From positions 1-26,260 of the forward strand of contig JBBDYI010000167.1 of NCBI GenBank assembly GCA_040901705.1: 26,260 nucleotides of DNA, written 5' to 3'. Below the pieces are notes generated by a model, which had not been told where the DNA came from, made no database searches, and worked only from the letters and a program-made list of their open reading frames with translations. The first letter of the stretch is position 1; each line of letters begins with the position of its first letter. This DNA comes from PLA5 sp040901705. Its GTDB lineage: Bacteria; Planctomycetota; Planctomycetia; Pirellulales; PLA5. Positions 7,855-15,916 of this stretch are shown here, in pieces. A program made the position numbers and the translations under genes.

Positions 7855-8769
7855 TTACTCGCGGCCCAGCAGCCACGTCAGCACGCCCTTCTGCACGTGC
7901 ATCCGGTTCGCCGCCTGCTCGACGACGACGCTTTGCGGCCCGTCGATCACCTCGGCCGCGACTTCCTCGCCGCGATGCGCCGGCAAGCAGTGCAGAAAAT
8001 ATGCGTCGGCCCTCGCCAACGACATCAGCTTGCCGTCGACTTGAAATCCCGCAAAATCCTTCAGCCGCCGTTGCGATTCGGCCTCTTGTCCCATGCTCGT
8101 CCACACGTCGGTGTAAACGGCAGACGCCCCGCGCACCGCTTCGGCCGGATCCTCCGTAAGCGCCAGCTTTGCATTCGGTTCCTCGCTTCGCAGCCGCGCC
8201 AGAAACGGCTCGTCGAAACCGTAGCCTTTGGGCGCCGCCACCGACAGCGGCAAGTCGAGCCGCGCGCAGCCGATCGCCAGACTACGGGCCACGTTGTTGG
8301 CGTCGCCGACGTAGGCCACCTTATGGCCGGAAAACTTGCCGAGTAGCTCGCGCAGCGTGTACAGATCGGCCAAGCCCTGGCACGGGTGCGTGTAATCCGT
8401 CAAGCCGTTGATCACCGCGCACGTGCAATGCTTGGCAAGCTCGGCCACCGTTTCGTGCCGGAACGCCCGCACCACGATCGCGTCAACGTATTGACTGATC
8501 ACGCGGCCGAAATCCGCCAGACTCTCGCGGGCGTTGAATCCGACTTCGCTGCCGAGAAACAGACTATTGCCGCCCAGGTGCGCAATCCCGGTTTCGAAAC
8601 TCACCCGCGTCCGTAGCGACGGCTTCTCAAACAGCAGCGCCACCACGCGGCCCGGAAGTATCGTCTCGCGCAGACCGGCAGCGTGCTTCGCCTTCAGATC
8701 GCGCGTGATGGCGAAAATCGCCTCGATCTCGGCGGTCGACAAATCGAATAACGAAACCACGTGTCGCAT
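7855..8769 (-). CDS. argF: Ornithine carbamoyltransferase
   Basis: Transfers the carbamoyl group from carbamoyl phosphate to ornithine to give citrulline, a late step of arginine synthesis. The 304-residue protein has the carbamoyl-phosphate motif SLRTR (51-55), HPCQ (128-131), the ornithine-binding loop DVWTSMGQE (221-229) and HCLPAHRGEEV (260-270). The frame is open up to 8811, but the ATG at 8769 is chosen: it begins MRHVVSLFDLS, the usual start of the family, and has GAGGG about 9 nt upstream. The gap to argD is then 42 bp, consistent with cotranscription with argD and argB. Confidence 0.97.
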   Translation of the reverse strand: MRHVVSLFDLSTAEIEAIFAITRDLKAKHAAGLRETILPGRVVALLFEKPSLRTRVSFETGIAHLGGNSLFLGSEVGFNARESLADFGRVISQYVDAIVVRAFRHETVAELAKHCTCAVINGLTDYTHPCQGLADLYTLRELLGKFSGHKVAYVGDANNVARSLAIGCARLDLPLSVAAPKGYGFDEPFLARLRSEEPNAKLALTEDPAEAVRGASAVYTDVWTSMGQEAESQRRLKDFAGFQVDGKLMSLARADAYFLHCLPAHRGEEVAAEVIDGPQSVVVEQAANRMHVQKGVLTWLLGRE

Positions 8770-8811
8770 GGCCAAACCCTCGCGCGGCATATGAAAAAGC
8801 GGTCCGGACAA

Positions 8812-10014
8812 CTACGGCCGCACGGTGCGGATCGCGTCGCAAAGAATGTCGCAGCCCTCGTGAACCTGCGCCGCGCTGAGATTCATCGCCGGCAGCAGCC
8901 GAATCACCACGCCTTGCGTGCAATTGATGAGCAAGCCTCGCTCCATGCACGCCCTCACGATCGGCGCGCCCTCGACGGCCAACTCGATGCCGATCATCGC
9001 GCCGGCGATCCGCAGATCGCGGACCAGGTCGCATTCGCCGCGCAGCGCTCCGAGCCGCGCGCGGAACACGGCGGAGATCGCGTCGACGTTTTCGAGCAAG
9101 CCCTGAGACTCGACCATCTCGATGGCCGCGATTCCCGCCCGCGCCGCGATCGGATTGCCGCCGAACGTCGCCGCGTGCATCCCCGGCCGCAAACTCGGCG
9201 CAATTTCCTTCGTGGTGAGCAGCGCGCCGCCCGCCACGCCGCCGCAGATCGCCTTGGCCAGCGTCATCACGTCGGGCGTCACGCCGGCCCGCTGATAGGC
9301 GAACCACTTGCCGGTCCGGCCGCAGCCGGTTTGCACTTCATCGAACATCAACAGCAGACCGTTTTCGTCCGCCAACCGCCGCAGTTCCTGCAAAAACCCA
9401 TCCGGGGCGATCCGCACGCCCCCTTCGCCCTGGATCGGTTCGACCAGAATCGCCGCCGTCTCCTTGTCGATCAGCCGCGCCACCGCTTCCGCGTCCCCGA
9501 ACGGAGCGTACATGAACCCGGCCATCAGCGGACCGAGACCCTCGTGATATTTCGGCTGCGCCGTCGCCGCGGTCGCTCCCAGCGTGCGGCCGTGAAATCC
9601 GCCCTCGAATGTGATGATTTTGTAGCGTTCTTTCGGCGTGTGCAGCCGGGCCAGCTTGATCGCCGCCTCGTTCGCCTCTGTCCCGCTATTGCAAAAGAAC
9701 GCCTGTCCGCCAAAGCTCCGCTCGCAGAGCATTTTCGCCCACAAGCCCTGGGCGTGCGTGTGCCACGTGTTCGGCACGTGAATCAACGTCGCCACCTGGT
9801 CCTGCACTGCCCTCACGATCGGCTCGGGACAATGGCCCAGCAAGTTGCAGCCCCAACCGGGAAAGAAGTCCAGATACCGCTTGCCCTCGGCGTCCCACAC
9901 GTAAGAACCCTCGCCGCGCTCCAGCGCCAGCGGATACCGGGTATAGTTCGGCACGACATATTCTTTGAATAGGTCGATCGTCTCGGCGGAACTAGGGCAA
10001 GTGGTCGTCGACAT
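8812..10014 (-). CDS. argD: Acetylornithine aminotransferase
   Basis: A PLP-dependent class III aminotransferase that converts N-acetylglutamate semialdehyde to N-acetylornithine. At 400 residues it has the normal length. Visible motifs are GTEANE (111-116), the FEGGFHGRT segment (137-144), EPIQGEGG (192-199), FDEVQTGCGRTG (224-235) and the PLP lysine K254 in TLAKAI. It lies between argB (113 bp upstream) and argF (42 bp downstream) on the same strand, which supports the arginine role over related aminotransferases of lysine or GABA metabolism. No clear Shine-Dalgarno precedes the ATG at 10014. Confidence 0.96.
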   Translation of the reverse strand: MSTTTCPSSAETIDLFKEYVVPNYTRYPLALERGEGSYVWDAEGKRYLDFFPGWGCNLLGHCPEPIVRAVQDQVATLIHVPNTWHTHAQGLWAKMLCERSFGGQAFFCNSGTEANEAAIKLARLHTPKERYKIITFEGGFHGRTLGATAATAQPKYHEGLGPLMAGFMYAPFGDAEAVARLIDKETAAILVEPIQGEGGVRIAPDGFLQELRRLADENGLLLMFDEVQTGCGRTGKWFAYQRAGVTPDVMTLAKAICGGVAGGALLTTKEIAPSLRPGMHAATFGGNPIAARAGIAAIEMVESQGLLENVDAISAVFRARLGALRGECDLVRDLRIAGAMIGIELAVEGAPIVRACMERGLLINCTQGVVIRLLPAMNLSAAQVHEGCDILCDAIRTVRP

Positions 10015-10127
10015 CGCTGGGGCTGGGGTTGGAGGTAAAAAGCGGTAGGTCAGGCAAAGCGGCCAAACGGCCGCCCATCATCGAACAACGCAACCCGCGC
10101 CTGCCTGACGGAATTACGTTATGAGAC

Positions 10128-11033
10128 TCATGTCGCTCCGGCGGTTCGCAAAATCTCCGTCCCCACGCCGCGATTCGTGTAAATTTCCAGCAGCAACGAG
10201 TGCCGCAGCCGCCCGTCGATGATATGCACCTTGCCCACGCCCCGTTCGAGCGTTTCCAGGCACGCCTCGACCTTGGGAATCATGCCCGACTCGATCACGC
10301 CGCTCGCGATCAGTTCGCGAGCCTCCACGTCGGTGAGCGAGTGAATCAGCGACGCCGCGTCGTTCTTATCGCGGCGCACGCCATTCACATCGCTCAGATA
10401 CATCAGCTTCTCGGCCCCCAGCGCCTGGGCCACCGCCGTGGCGGCCGTATCGGCATTGACGTTGAGCTTCTCGCCGCCGTCGCCCAAACACATCGACGGA
10501 ATCACCGGCACTTGCCCGGCGTAGCACAAATTGTCGATCGTCGTGCGGTCGACCTTGGTCACATATCCGACGTAACCCAGATCGACCGAACTGCCATCCA
10601 CGTCCGGCAACGCCAGACGATGCCCCGACAGCACGTTCGTCGTGCGGAAATTGAGCGGTTGCGCCCGCCCGCCCATCTCCTCGATCCGCGCCGCCAGAGC
10701 CTCGTTCGTTTCGTAGGCCAGCACCCGCTCGACGATGTCCCGCGTGGCCTCGTCGGTGTAGCGGCGTCCCTGGATGAAGCGCGGCTCGATCCCGGCCTCC
10801 TGCATCTCCCGGCTGATCGCCGCCCCGCCGCCATGCACCACGACGGGCCGCATGCCAACCGTTTCCATGAACACGATGTCGACGAGCAAGTGCCGCAGCG
10901 CCGTCTCGTCCTCCATCACGCTGCCGCCGAGTTTGATCACCACGACCTTATCGCGGAACCGGCGGATCCAGCCCAAAGCCTCGATCAGAACGTCGGCCTT
11001 TTCGATCGCATCACGCAACGGCGGAAACTCCAC
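10128..11033 (-). CDS. argB: Acetylglutamate kinase
   Basis: Phosphorylates N-acetylglutamate, the committed step of the acetylated arginine route. The 301-residue amino-acid kinase shows VVIKLGGS (31-38), VVVHGGGAAIS (64-74), the NVLSGHR segment and NVNADTAA near the nucleotide site. The N-terminus has an extra helix (about 5-26) before the kinase core. In the family this helix marks the hexameric, arginine-inhibited enzymes, so feedback control by arginine is likely (inference). The start codon is GTG (11033) with no strong Shine-Dalgarno, and no other plausible start lies before the kinase motif. First gene of the argB-argD-argF group; argC and argJ are not in the window. Confidence 0.96.
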   Translation of the reverse strand: MEFPPLRDAIEKADVLIEALGWIRRFRDKVVVIKLGGSVMEDETALRHLLVDIVFMETVGMRPVVVHGGGAAISREMQEAGIEPRFIQGRRYTDEATRDIVERVLAYETNEALAARIEEMGGRAQPLNFRTTNVLSGHRLALPDVDGSSVDLGYVGYVTKVDRTTIDNLCYAGQVPVIPSMCLGDGGEKLNVNADTAATAVAQALGAEKLMYLSDVNGVRRDKNDAASLIHSLTDVEARELIASGVIESGMIPKVEACLETLERGVGKVHIIDGRLRHSLLLEIYTNRGVGTEILRTAGAT

Positions 11034-11443
11034 AACTCAAGCCAAGCGGCAACACCCATCGGCCCCCAACGCCGCCGGCGACAAACGGGACGATTTGCCT
11101 TGCCCACGCGAAGGTCCAGCACGGGAAACCCCACATTCTACCGCTGCCGAAACCCGTGTCAACGAAAACGCCGTTGCGATAGTGTCCTTGGTGTCCTTCG
11201 CGGCAAATTGCGGTAGATTGGTACGTGGGCGCGGCGAATTGGATGGCGCCCATGTTGGCGCCATGTGCGCAATCTTGGCACGTCGGGATGTTGACCGACG
11301 CATCGCAGCCGCGACACAACGGCGTGTGTATTCGCGGATTTGGGCCATGTTTCGAAAGTTCGACTCGTTTGCCCATAATGGCGGTCGTAATCCGGTAGTC
11401 GCCGCCACTTGCGCCGCGTGGGTTCGATCAACGTGCTGTACGT
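11034..11443. other. Divergent intergenic region, argB / receiver pair
   Basis: A gap of 410 bp that must hold the promoter of the arg genes (minus) and of the receiver pair (plus). I see no convincing gene. On the plus strand TTCGAA (11351-11356) and CATAAT (11374-11379) are 17 bp apart, a weak candidate promoter about 60 bp before the first receiver gene. An inverted repeat lies at 11243-11264. Confidence 0.4.
11243..11264. promoter_or_regulatory. Perfect 8-bp inverted repeat, possible operator
   Basis: atggcgcc and ggcgccat are separated by 6 bp (catgtt), giving a symmetrical site in the divergent promoter region. It is about 210 bp from the argB start and 180 bp from the first receiver gene. 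Its G+C-rich arms do not resemble the AT-rich ARG box bound by ArgR. It could instead be a chance GC palindrome. Confidence 0.3.
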
Positions 11444-11827
11444 ATGGAACGTCGAAAAGCGAGAATTCTGATCGCTGGCGGAAGCGAGTCTGGCCGCACT
11501 CGACTGAAGGCATACCTCGACGGCGCTAACCGCGAATTCGCTGTGGAGGTCGACGGTCGCGGCGCATTGGCGGCGATTTCGAGCTTTGGCCCGGATTTGG
11601 TGGTGCTCGGCGCGATCGAGTCCAAACCGATCGGTCTCGAGGTCTGTAAGCAACTAAAGCACGACCCAGCGACCGCCGGTGTGATGGTGCTGATGATCGT
11701 CCCGCTCGGCGATTTGGGCGACATCGAACGGGTCGTCGAGGCCGGTGCGGACGATTTCTTGTCGGAACCGCCCCATGCCGCCGAGTTGCGCACTCGCGTC
11801 GACAACTTGCTACGGCTCCGCTTATAA
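11444..11827 (+). CDS. Degenerate receiver-domain protein (pseudo-receiver)
   Basis: A 127-residue stand-alone protein with the receiver fold. It aligns without a gap to residues 1-127 of the next gene, with 71 identical positions (56%). Every signature residue of phosphorylation chemistry is changed: the acidic pair D12/D13 is G12/G13, the acceptor D56 is G56, the switch T86 is V86 and K108 is E108. The hydrophobic strands, the VDGR turn (36-39), EVCKQLK region, LGDIER and ADDFLS segments are preserved and the frame is intact. It therefore cannot be a normal phospho-receiver but seems maintained as a protein. It lacks the C-terminal coiled tail of its twin. ATG at 11444, no clear ribosome site. 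An ordinary decaying duplicate is the main alternative. Confidence 0.85.
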   Translation: MERRKARILIAGGSESGRTRLKAYLDGANREFAVEVDGRGALAAISSFGPDLVVLGAIESKPIGLEVCKQLKHDPATAGVMVLMIVPLGDLGDIERVVEAGADDFLSEPPHAAELRTRVDNLLRLRL

Positions 11828-11900
11828 TCCCCGTTCGACAATCCAAGCGAGCCAAGCAATATCCGCGCCGCCCGCGCCGCGCCCCTCTTGCCCTTCGACG

Positions 11901-12359
11901 ATGTCCCAACGCAAAAGCCGAATTCTGATCGCCGACGACAACGAGCCGAACGTTGAGTTGTTGCAGGCCTATCTCGACGGCGTCGACTGCGACGTGGCCG
12001 TAGCCGTCGACGGTCGCGATGCGCTCGACAAGGTCGCGTCGTTTTCGCCCGACTTGATCCTGCTCGACGTGATGATGCCCAAGCTGAGCGGCTTCGAGGT
12101 CTGCACCCAGCTCAAGAACGACCCGGCCACTCGCGGCATCATGGTCCTGATGGTCACGGCGCTCAACGAATTGGGCGACATCGAACGGGCCGTCGACGCC
12201 GGCACCGACGATTTTCTCAGCAAGCCGGTCAACAAGCTGGAGCTGCTTAAGCGGGTCGAAAACATGCTCCGCCTGCGGCACGTGAGCGACGAAGTCGATC
12301 GCCTACGGCAGTACATTCAGCAAATGGAAGACGAAAGCGGGCCGGCGGCAAAAGCTTGA
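11901..12359 (+). CDS. Single-domain response regulator (CheY/PleD-receiver type) with coiled tail
   Basis: A 152-residue receiver protein with all catalytic residues: D12/D13 (ILIADDNEP), D56 (LILLDVMMP), T86 (LMVTALNE) and K108 (FLSKPVN). After the receiver (to about 127) comes a short helical tail with charged heptad-like residues (SDEVDRLRQYIQQMEDE) and no DNA-binding or enzymatic output domain, so it probably acts through protein contacts. The frame extends upstream to 11745, but the ATG at 11901 matches the start of its paralogue. It lies 73 bp after the pseudo-receiver gene on the same strand and is probably cotranscribed with it. It converges on the FHA gene, 80 bp away. No kinase is nearby. 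Confidence 0.92.
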   Translation: MSQRKSRILIADDNEPNVELLQAYLDGVDCDVAVAVDGRDALDKVASFSPDLILLDVMMPKLSGFEVCTQLKNDPATRGIMVLMVTALNELGDIERAVDAGTDDFLSKPVNKLELLKRVENMLRLRHVSDEVDRLRQYIQQMEDESGPAAKA

Positions 12360-12439
12360 GCGCCGAGGATGCAACGCACAAAGCGAATGGCGGATGGCCT
12401 CGATCGCCCGACCCATGCGCCCGACCCCTGCGTCCGTCG

Positions 12440-14722
12440 CTACGCACCCGTCTTGGTCGACGCATGGGACTCGCTCTCGGCCGGCGCCACACGGCGCGAC
12501 ACGAAGAGTTGCGGCACGGACGTGATCGTGCGGGCAAGGAACAGCGCCCCGACCAGCGCGCAGGCGGCCGCGGCGGCTAAGTATCGCTCGTCGTGGTTCA
12601 GGTTGAGCAGGTAGACGGCAGCGGCGGCAGCGAACGACACCGCGCTCACCGCGGCCTTGCCGATCACGTTGGGAATCATTTGCCGCGCGCCGTGGCGGGT
12701 AATCGCCACGCGGGCGTTGAGGTTCGCCAATTCGCGCATCGCCGCGACTTCCTCGGGCGTAACCGTCTTGGTCGAGCGTTGCGGCGGTCGGGGGCGCTCT
12801 TCGACAGGCTTGGCAATCGTCCCGCTCGTCGCCGACCGTTTTTCGCCGCCGCGCGGTGCGGACGACGCCGGCGACGGAGCATGATTCGTCGCGCCCGACT
12901 GAGGCTCGCTGCCTTTGCCGCCAACCCGCTTCATCAGATTGGCCATATACCGTTCGATCGACTCCTGATCGTCACCGATCGCCTGGGAACCTATCGGTTC
13001 GGCCGCCTGGGACGCTGGCGATGTGGCGGAACGTGATCGCGGCGTTGGCGGAGCCGCATCGTCGTTCGGTTCGTCGTTCGGTTCGTCGTCGGCGAAGTCG
13101 ATCTTGTCTTTCAGCAGCGCCCACGTGCTCAAGCCCGACAATCCGCCGTCGCCCTGCACGGAACTGCCGGCGTCGTCTCCGCCACCGGTCCGAACCGCGT
13201 GCGGTTCGCCGACTGCGTCGAATTCCCGCACCCGAGCGTCGAATTCAGCCCGGTCGCGTTCGAACCGCGAGCGTGCCGCGAGCAAATCCTCTGCGTGCCG
13301 CTCCAATTCCGCGCGCTGGGCGGCAAAGTCGGCTTCGGCGGACGCTCGGCTTGCGTCGGAATCGTTCGCGGCGCCGCTGGCGGCAACGCCGACCGGCAAG
13401 CGAGCGGATGCGGCCGTGTAACGCTCGACTTCCTCGCGTGCGGCGGCAATTTCGCCGTCCCGCTGGGCGAGTTGATGGCGGACGTCGGCCAATTCCGAAC
13501 AAAGCTGCTCGTAGCGGGACGTCTCTTCGATGAGCGCCGCGGCCCGCTCGCGGGCGGCATCCAAGTCTCTGCGCCACGTTTCGAGTTCCTCGGCCTGGCG
13601 AGCGACTTCGACCGCCCGTTCTTCCAACTGGCGACGGTGTTGCTCGCTCTCGGTCTTCCAGGCGTCGCGGTCTTGATCGAGATTCTTGCGGCGGGCGAGG
13701 ATTTCGGCCAGTTGATGTTCGACCTGAGCGTGCAGGCCCTCCATCTGGTTTTCGGCGGCCTGGCGCTGGGCCTTCCACTGGCGATGGTCTTCCTTCCACC
13801 GATCGTGCTCCGCGGCATGTACGGCGTGCTGGGCATCGAGTTCCCGCTTCGCTCGCTCGATCTTCTCGCGTTCTTCGTCGATTTGTCGCCGGGCTTCGTC
13901 GTTCTCCTCGCCAGCCGCCGGCGAAGCCTCGTGAGACTCGGCAACGGCCGCCGAGCGGGATTCAATTTCAAGCTCGCGGCTTTCGACGGCCTGCTCGCGC
14001 TGTTTGACTTCTTGCTCGCGCTGGTCGAGTTGCCCTTCGCGGGACTCGAGCTGCGAATGCCGGCGTGAAAGTTCGGCTTCGCGCTCGGCCAGCGCGGCCG
14101 CGGCTGCCTGGGCCGATTCCTCTGCCGCGGCATTCGGCGCGGCATCCGACGCCGATTTCCCTTTGGCGGATGGCGCGAACAACGAGCGGACCTCGCTCAT
14201 GGCGACGGTCATCGTCGGTTCGCCGGTCGCCGCAGCGGCGTCAAAACTCGTCACCGCCGAGGGCGCGAACCCATCTCGTTGCGACATGATTTGCGTCGCA
14301 CCCGAATCGGCCGTCTGCGGCGCGACCGATTCGCTCCAGATCGGTTGGCCGGGGGTCGGTTGGCGGGGTACGGATTCGCCCGATTCGTGGACGATCTCGA
14401 ATTCGATCGGCCCGCAGCGAAGCCGGTCGCCGACGAGCAACTGCCGGTCGTCGAACGGTTCGCCGTTGACCAACGTATCGGCCGACCAGCGGCGAACGAC
14501 TGTGTTGGCCTTGCCGCGGACGATCAGGCAGTGAACGGGGCGCACGTCCCGGCCACAGAGACGCAGCGTACAGCCCCGCGACGATCCGATCGTACATTTC
14601 GCGGCGGTCAGCTTGACCAGTTGGCCGTCGCGCGGACCGCCCCGCACGCGCAGCGATAGCGGCGAGCCGGGCAGCGTTTGGTAGCCTGGGATGTGAGAGC
14701 CGTTGGGGTCTGCGACCGACAT
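12440..14722 (-). CDS. FHA-domain protein with long coiled coil and C-terminal membrane hairpin
   Basis: A 760-residue protein. An N-terminal forkhead-associated domain (about 21-112) has TIGSSRGCTLRL, VRPVHCLIV and TLVNGEPF, the phosphothreonine-binding loops of the fold. A long Glu/Arg/Gln/Ala-rich region (about 200-500) with frequent heptad spacing predicts coiled coil. A low-complexity acidic/Pro-Ser linker follows, interrupted by the short block SIERYMANLMKRVGG (588-602). The C-terminus has a conserved-looking helix (655-680) and two hydrophobic segments (688-706 and 714-733) before a short hydrophilic tail. ATG at 14722 is chosen because AAGGA lies 8 nt upstream and the FHA fold starts soon after; the open frame further upstream is Arg-rich and unlikely. 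Probable role: membrane-anchored scaffold recognising Thr-phosphorylated partners. No Ser/Thr kinase is adjacent. Confidence 0.85.
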   Translation of the reverse strand: MSVADPNGSHIPGYQTLPGSPLSLRVRGGPRDGQLVKLTAAKCTIGSSRGCTLRLCGRDVRPVHCLIVRGKANTVVRRWSADTLVNGEPFDDRQLLVGDRLRCGPIEFEIVHESGESVPRQPTPGQPIWSESVAPQTADSGATQIMSQRDGFAPSAVTSFDAAAATGEPTMTVAMSEVRSLFAPSAKGKSASDAAPNAAAEESAQAAAAALAEREAELSRRHSQLESREGQLDQREQEVKQREQAVESRELEIESRSAAVAESHEASPAAGEENDEARRQIDEEREKIERAKRELDAQHAVHAAEHDRWKEDHRQWKAQRQAAENQMEGLHAQVEHQLAEILARRKNLDQDRDAWKTESEQHRRQLEERAVEVARQAEELETWRRDLDAARERAAALIEETSRYEQLCSELADVRHQLAQRDGEIAAAREEVERYTAASARLPVGVAASGAANDSDASRASAEADFAAQRAELERHAEDLLAARSRFERDRAEFDARVREFDAVGEPHAVRTGGGDDAGSSVQGDGGLSGLSTWALLKDKIDFADDEPNDEPNDDAAPPTPRSRSATSPASQAAEPIGSQAIGDDQESIERYMANLMKRVGGKGSEPQSGATNHAPSPASSAPRGGEKRSATSGTIAKPVEERPRPPQRSTKTVTPEEVAAMRELANLNARVAITRHGARQMIPNVIGKAAVSAVSFAAAAAVYLLNLNHDERYLAAAAACALVGALFLARTITSVPQLFVSRRVAPAESESHASTKTGA

Positions 14723-15385
14723 GGAATTTCCTTTCGTGGCGGTCCGTATTGCCGTCCTTCGCGGGGGGTGGGTTGCTCGGCCGGCGCGGCGCGGACAACG
14801 ACCGGCCGCCAAGCGCAGGCTGCTCGGACAAAGTCGCCCCCCAGCGTGCAAGACGCACCCCTGAGAAGATTTAGCTTATCGCTGCGCCCGCCGACCGCCG
14901 CTCGCCCTGGCGGTGGCCCCCAGAGCGGCAATTTCCGCCGAGGGCGAAGAATCCGGTGGATAATTCTGCCGGTTGTGCCGATTATCGGAAGGCGAGAAAC
15001 GACCACCGCGACGATGGGGGTGCCACGCACCATGCCGCCGCGGCGCTTTTTGTCAATACGGCGAAAGTGTCCGCAGTCCGGCCACAGAGCGGCAGAGGGT
15101 TTGCTCACCGCGGCCGGTTGCTGCGACGATCGTCGTAAGTTACCGCGTAGCAATTAGTTATTGCGAATTTGTCCAAGCCGTTTTGACGGATTTCGCGGCA
15201 CCCGCCGCGGACGTTCGTCACATCGGCGGACCGCGCACTATAGTTTGTTTGCGGCGCTGGGGGGCTTTTGAGGCTCTTTAGTGCAGGATTGACTAGGGAA
15301 ACGGACAGCAAGAAGACGAAGGACAACCAGGCACATTCGGCCGGCGGCCTGCCGTCGACCGACAAGAACAGAACGCGGAGCAATC
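14723..15385. other. Divergent intergenic region, FHA gene / dksA-like gene
   Basis: A gap of 663 bp with no convincing gene on either strand. The plus-strand part just before 15250 contains TATAGT (15239-15244), but no acceptable -35 element sits 16-18 bp upstream of it, so I do not call a promoter. The stretch is otherwise unremarkable. Confidence 0.5.
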
Positions 15386-15835
15386 ATGGCACGCAAAGAC
15401 GCCATCATGAACATGTACGAGATCCTGATCAAGCGTCGCGACGCACTACGCAGGGCACTCGCCGGCGATTTGAGCTCGCTTCGCGAGTTGCGTGCTCAGT
15501 CGACCTCCGGCGACGTGGTTGATGCGGCGCTCGATGCCGCGCATGATGAGATCAACTCGCAGTTGGCCGAGGTCGAAAGCCGAGAGCTTAAGAACATCGA
15601 ACGGGCACTGTCCCGCATTCGTGACGGCGGTTATGGCGTTTGCGAAGGATGTGGGGAAAAGATCAAATTGGCCCGGCTCAATGCCCTGCCCTATGCGACC
15701 TGCTGCATCGAGTGCCAACGCGAACTGGAGCGGACCGGCGAGGCTAGCTTCGGCGGGTCCGACTGGGGAGATTTGCTCGACGCCGACGGCGACCGCGACC
15801 TGACGATCAACGACATCGAACTCGACGTCTCCTGA
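15386..15835 (+). CDS. DksA/TraR-family C4 zinc-finger protein
   Basis: A 149-residue member of the DksA/TraR family, proteins that enter the secondary channel of RNA polymerase and modulate initiation. A helical N-terminal half (about 10-80) is followed by a four-cysteine zinc site (C86, C89, C107, C110; C-x2-C-x17-C-x2-C). The block RIRDGGYGVCEGCGEKI and ARLNALPYATCCIEC is typical. The tip acidic residues of true DksA cannot be judged with confidence, so a specific stringent-response role is not claimed. ATG at 15386 has GGAG 5 nt upstream. The acidic C-terminal tail (about 128-149) is longer than in compact relatives. The htrA-like gene follows after 81 bp on the same strand and may be cotranscribed. 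Confidence 0.92.
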   Translation: MARKDAIMNMYEILIKRRDALRRALAGDLSSLRELRAQSTSGDVVDAALDAAHDEINSQLAEVESRELKNIERALSRIRDGGYGVCEGCGEKIKLARLNALPYATCCIECQRELERTGEASFGGSDWGDLLDADGDRDLTINDIELDVS

Positions 15836-15916
15836 TGCGATGCCGCCGCAACGGGCGGACCGACGCGACGGAACGCTCGCGCGGGAGTGCGTCGCTACGA
15901 TTCAGGAGATTCATCG

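Noticed and set aside
11011..11376. A minus-strand frame with CRGC and CQDC resembling a zinc finger upstream of argB
   Set aside because: Overlaps the argB start, has no helical or strand pattern around the Cys pairs, no ribosome site, and an equally long competing frame overlaps it.
11034..11443. ArgR-type ARG boxes upstream of argB
   Set aside because: I found no AT-rich 18-bp palindrome of the ARG-box type; the only symmetrical site (11243-11264) is GC-rich.
15183..15244. TTGACG and TATAGT upstream of the dksA-like gene as a promoter
   Set aside because: The two hexamers are about 50 bp apart, far beyond the 16-18 bp needed for a sigma70 promoter.
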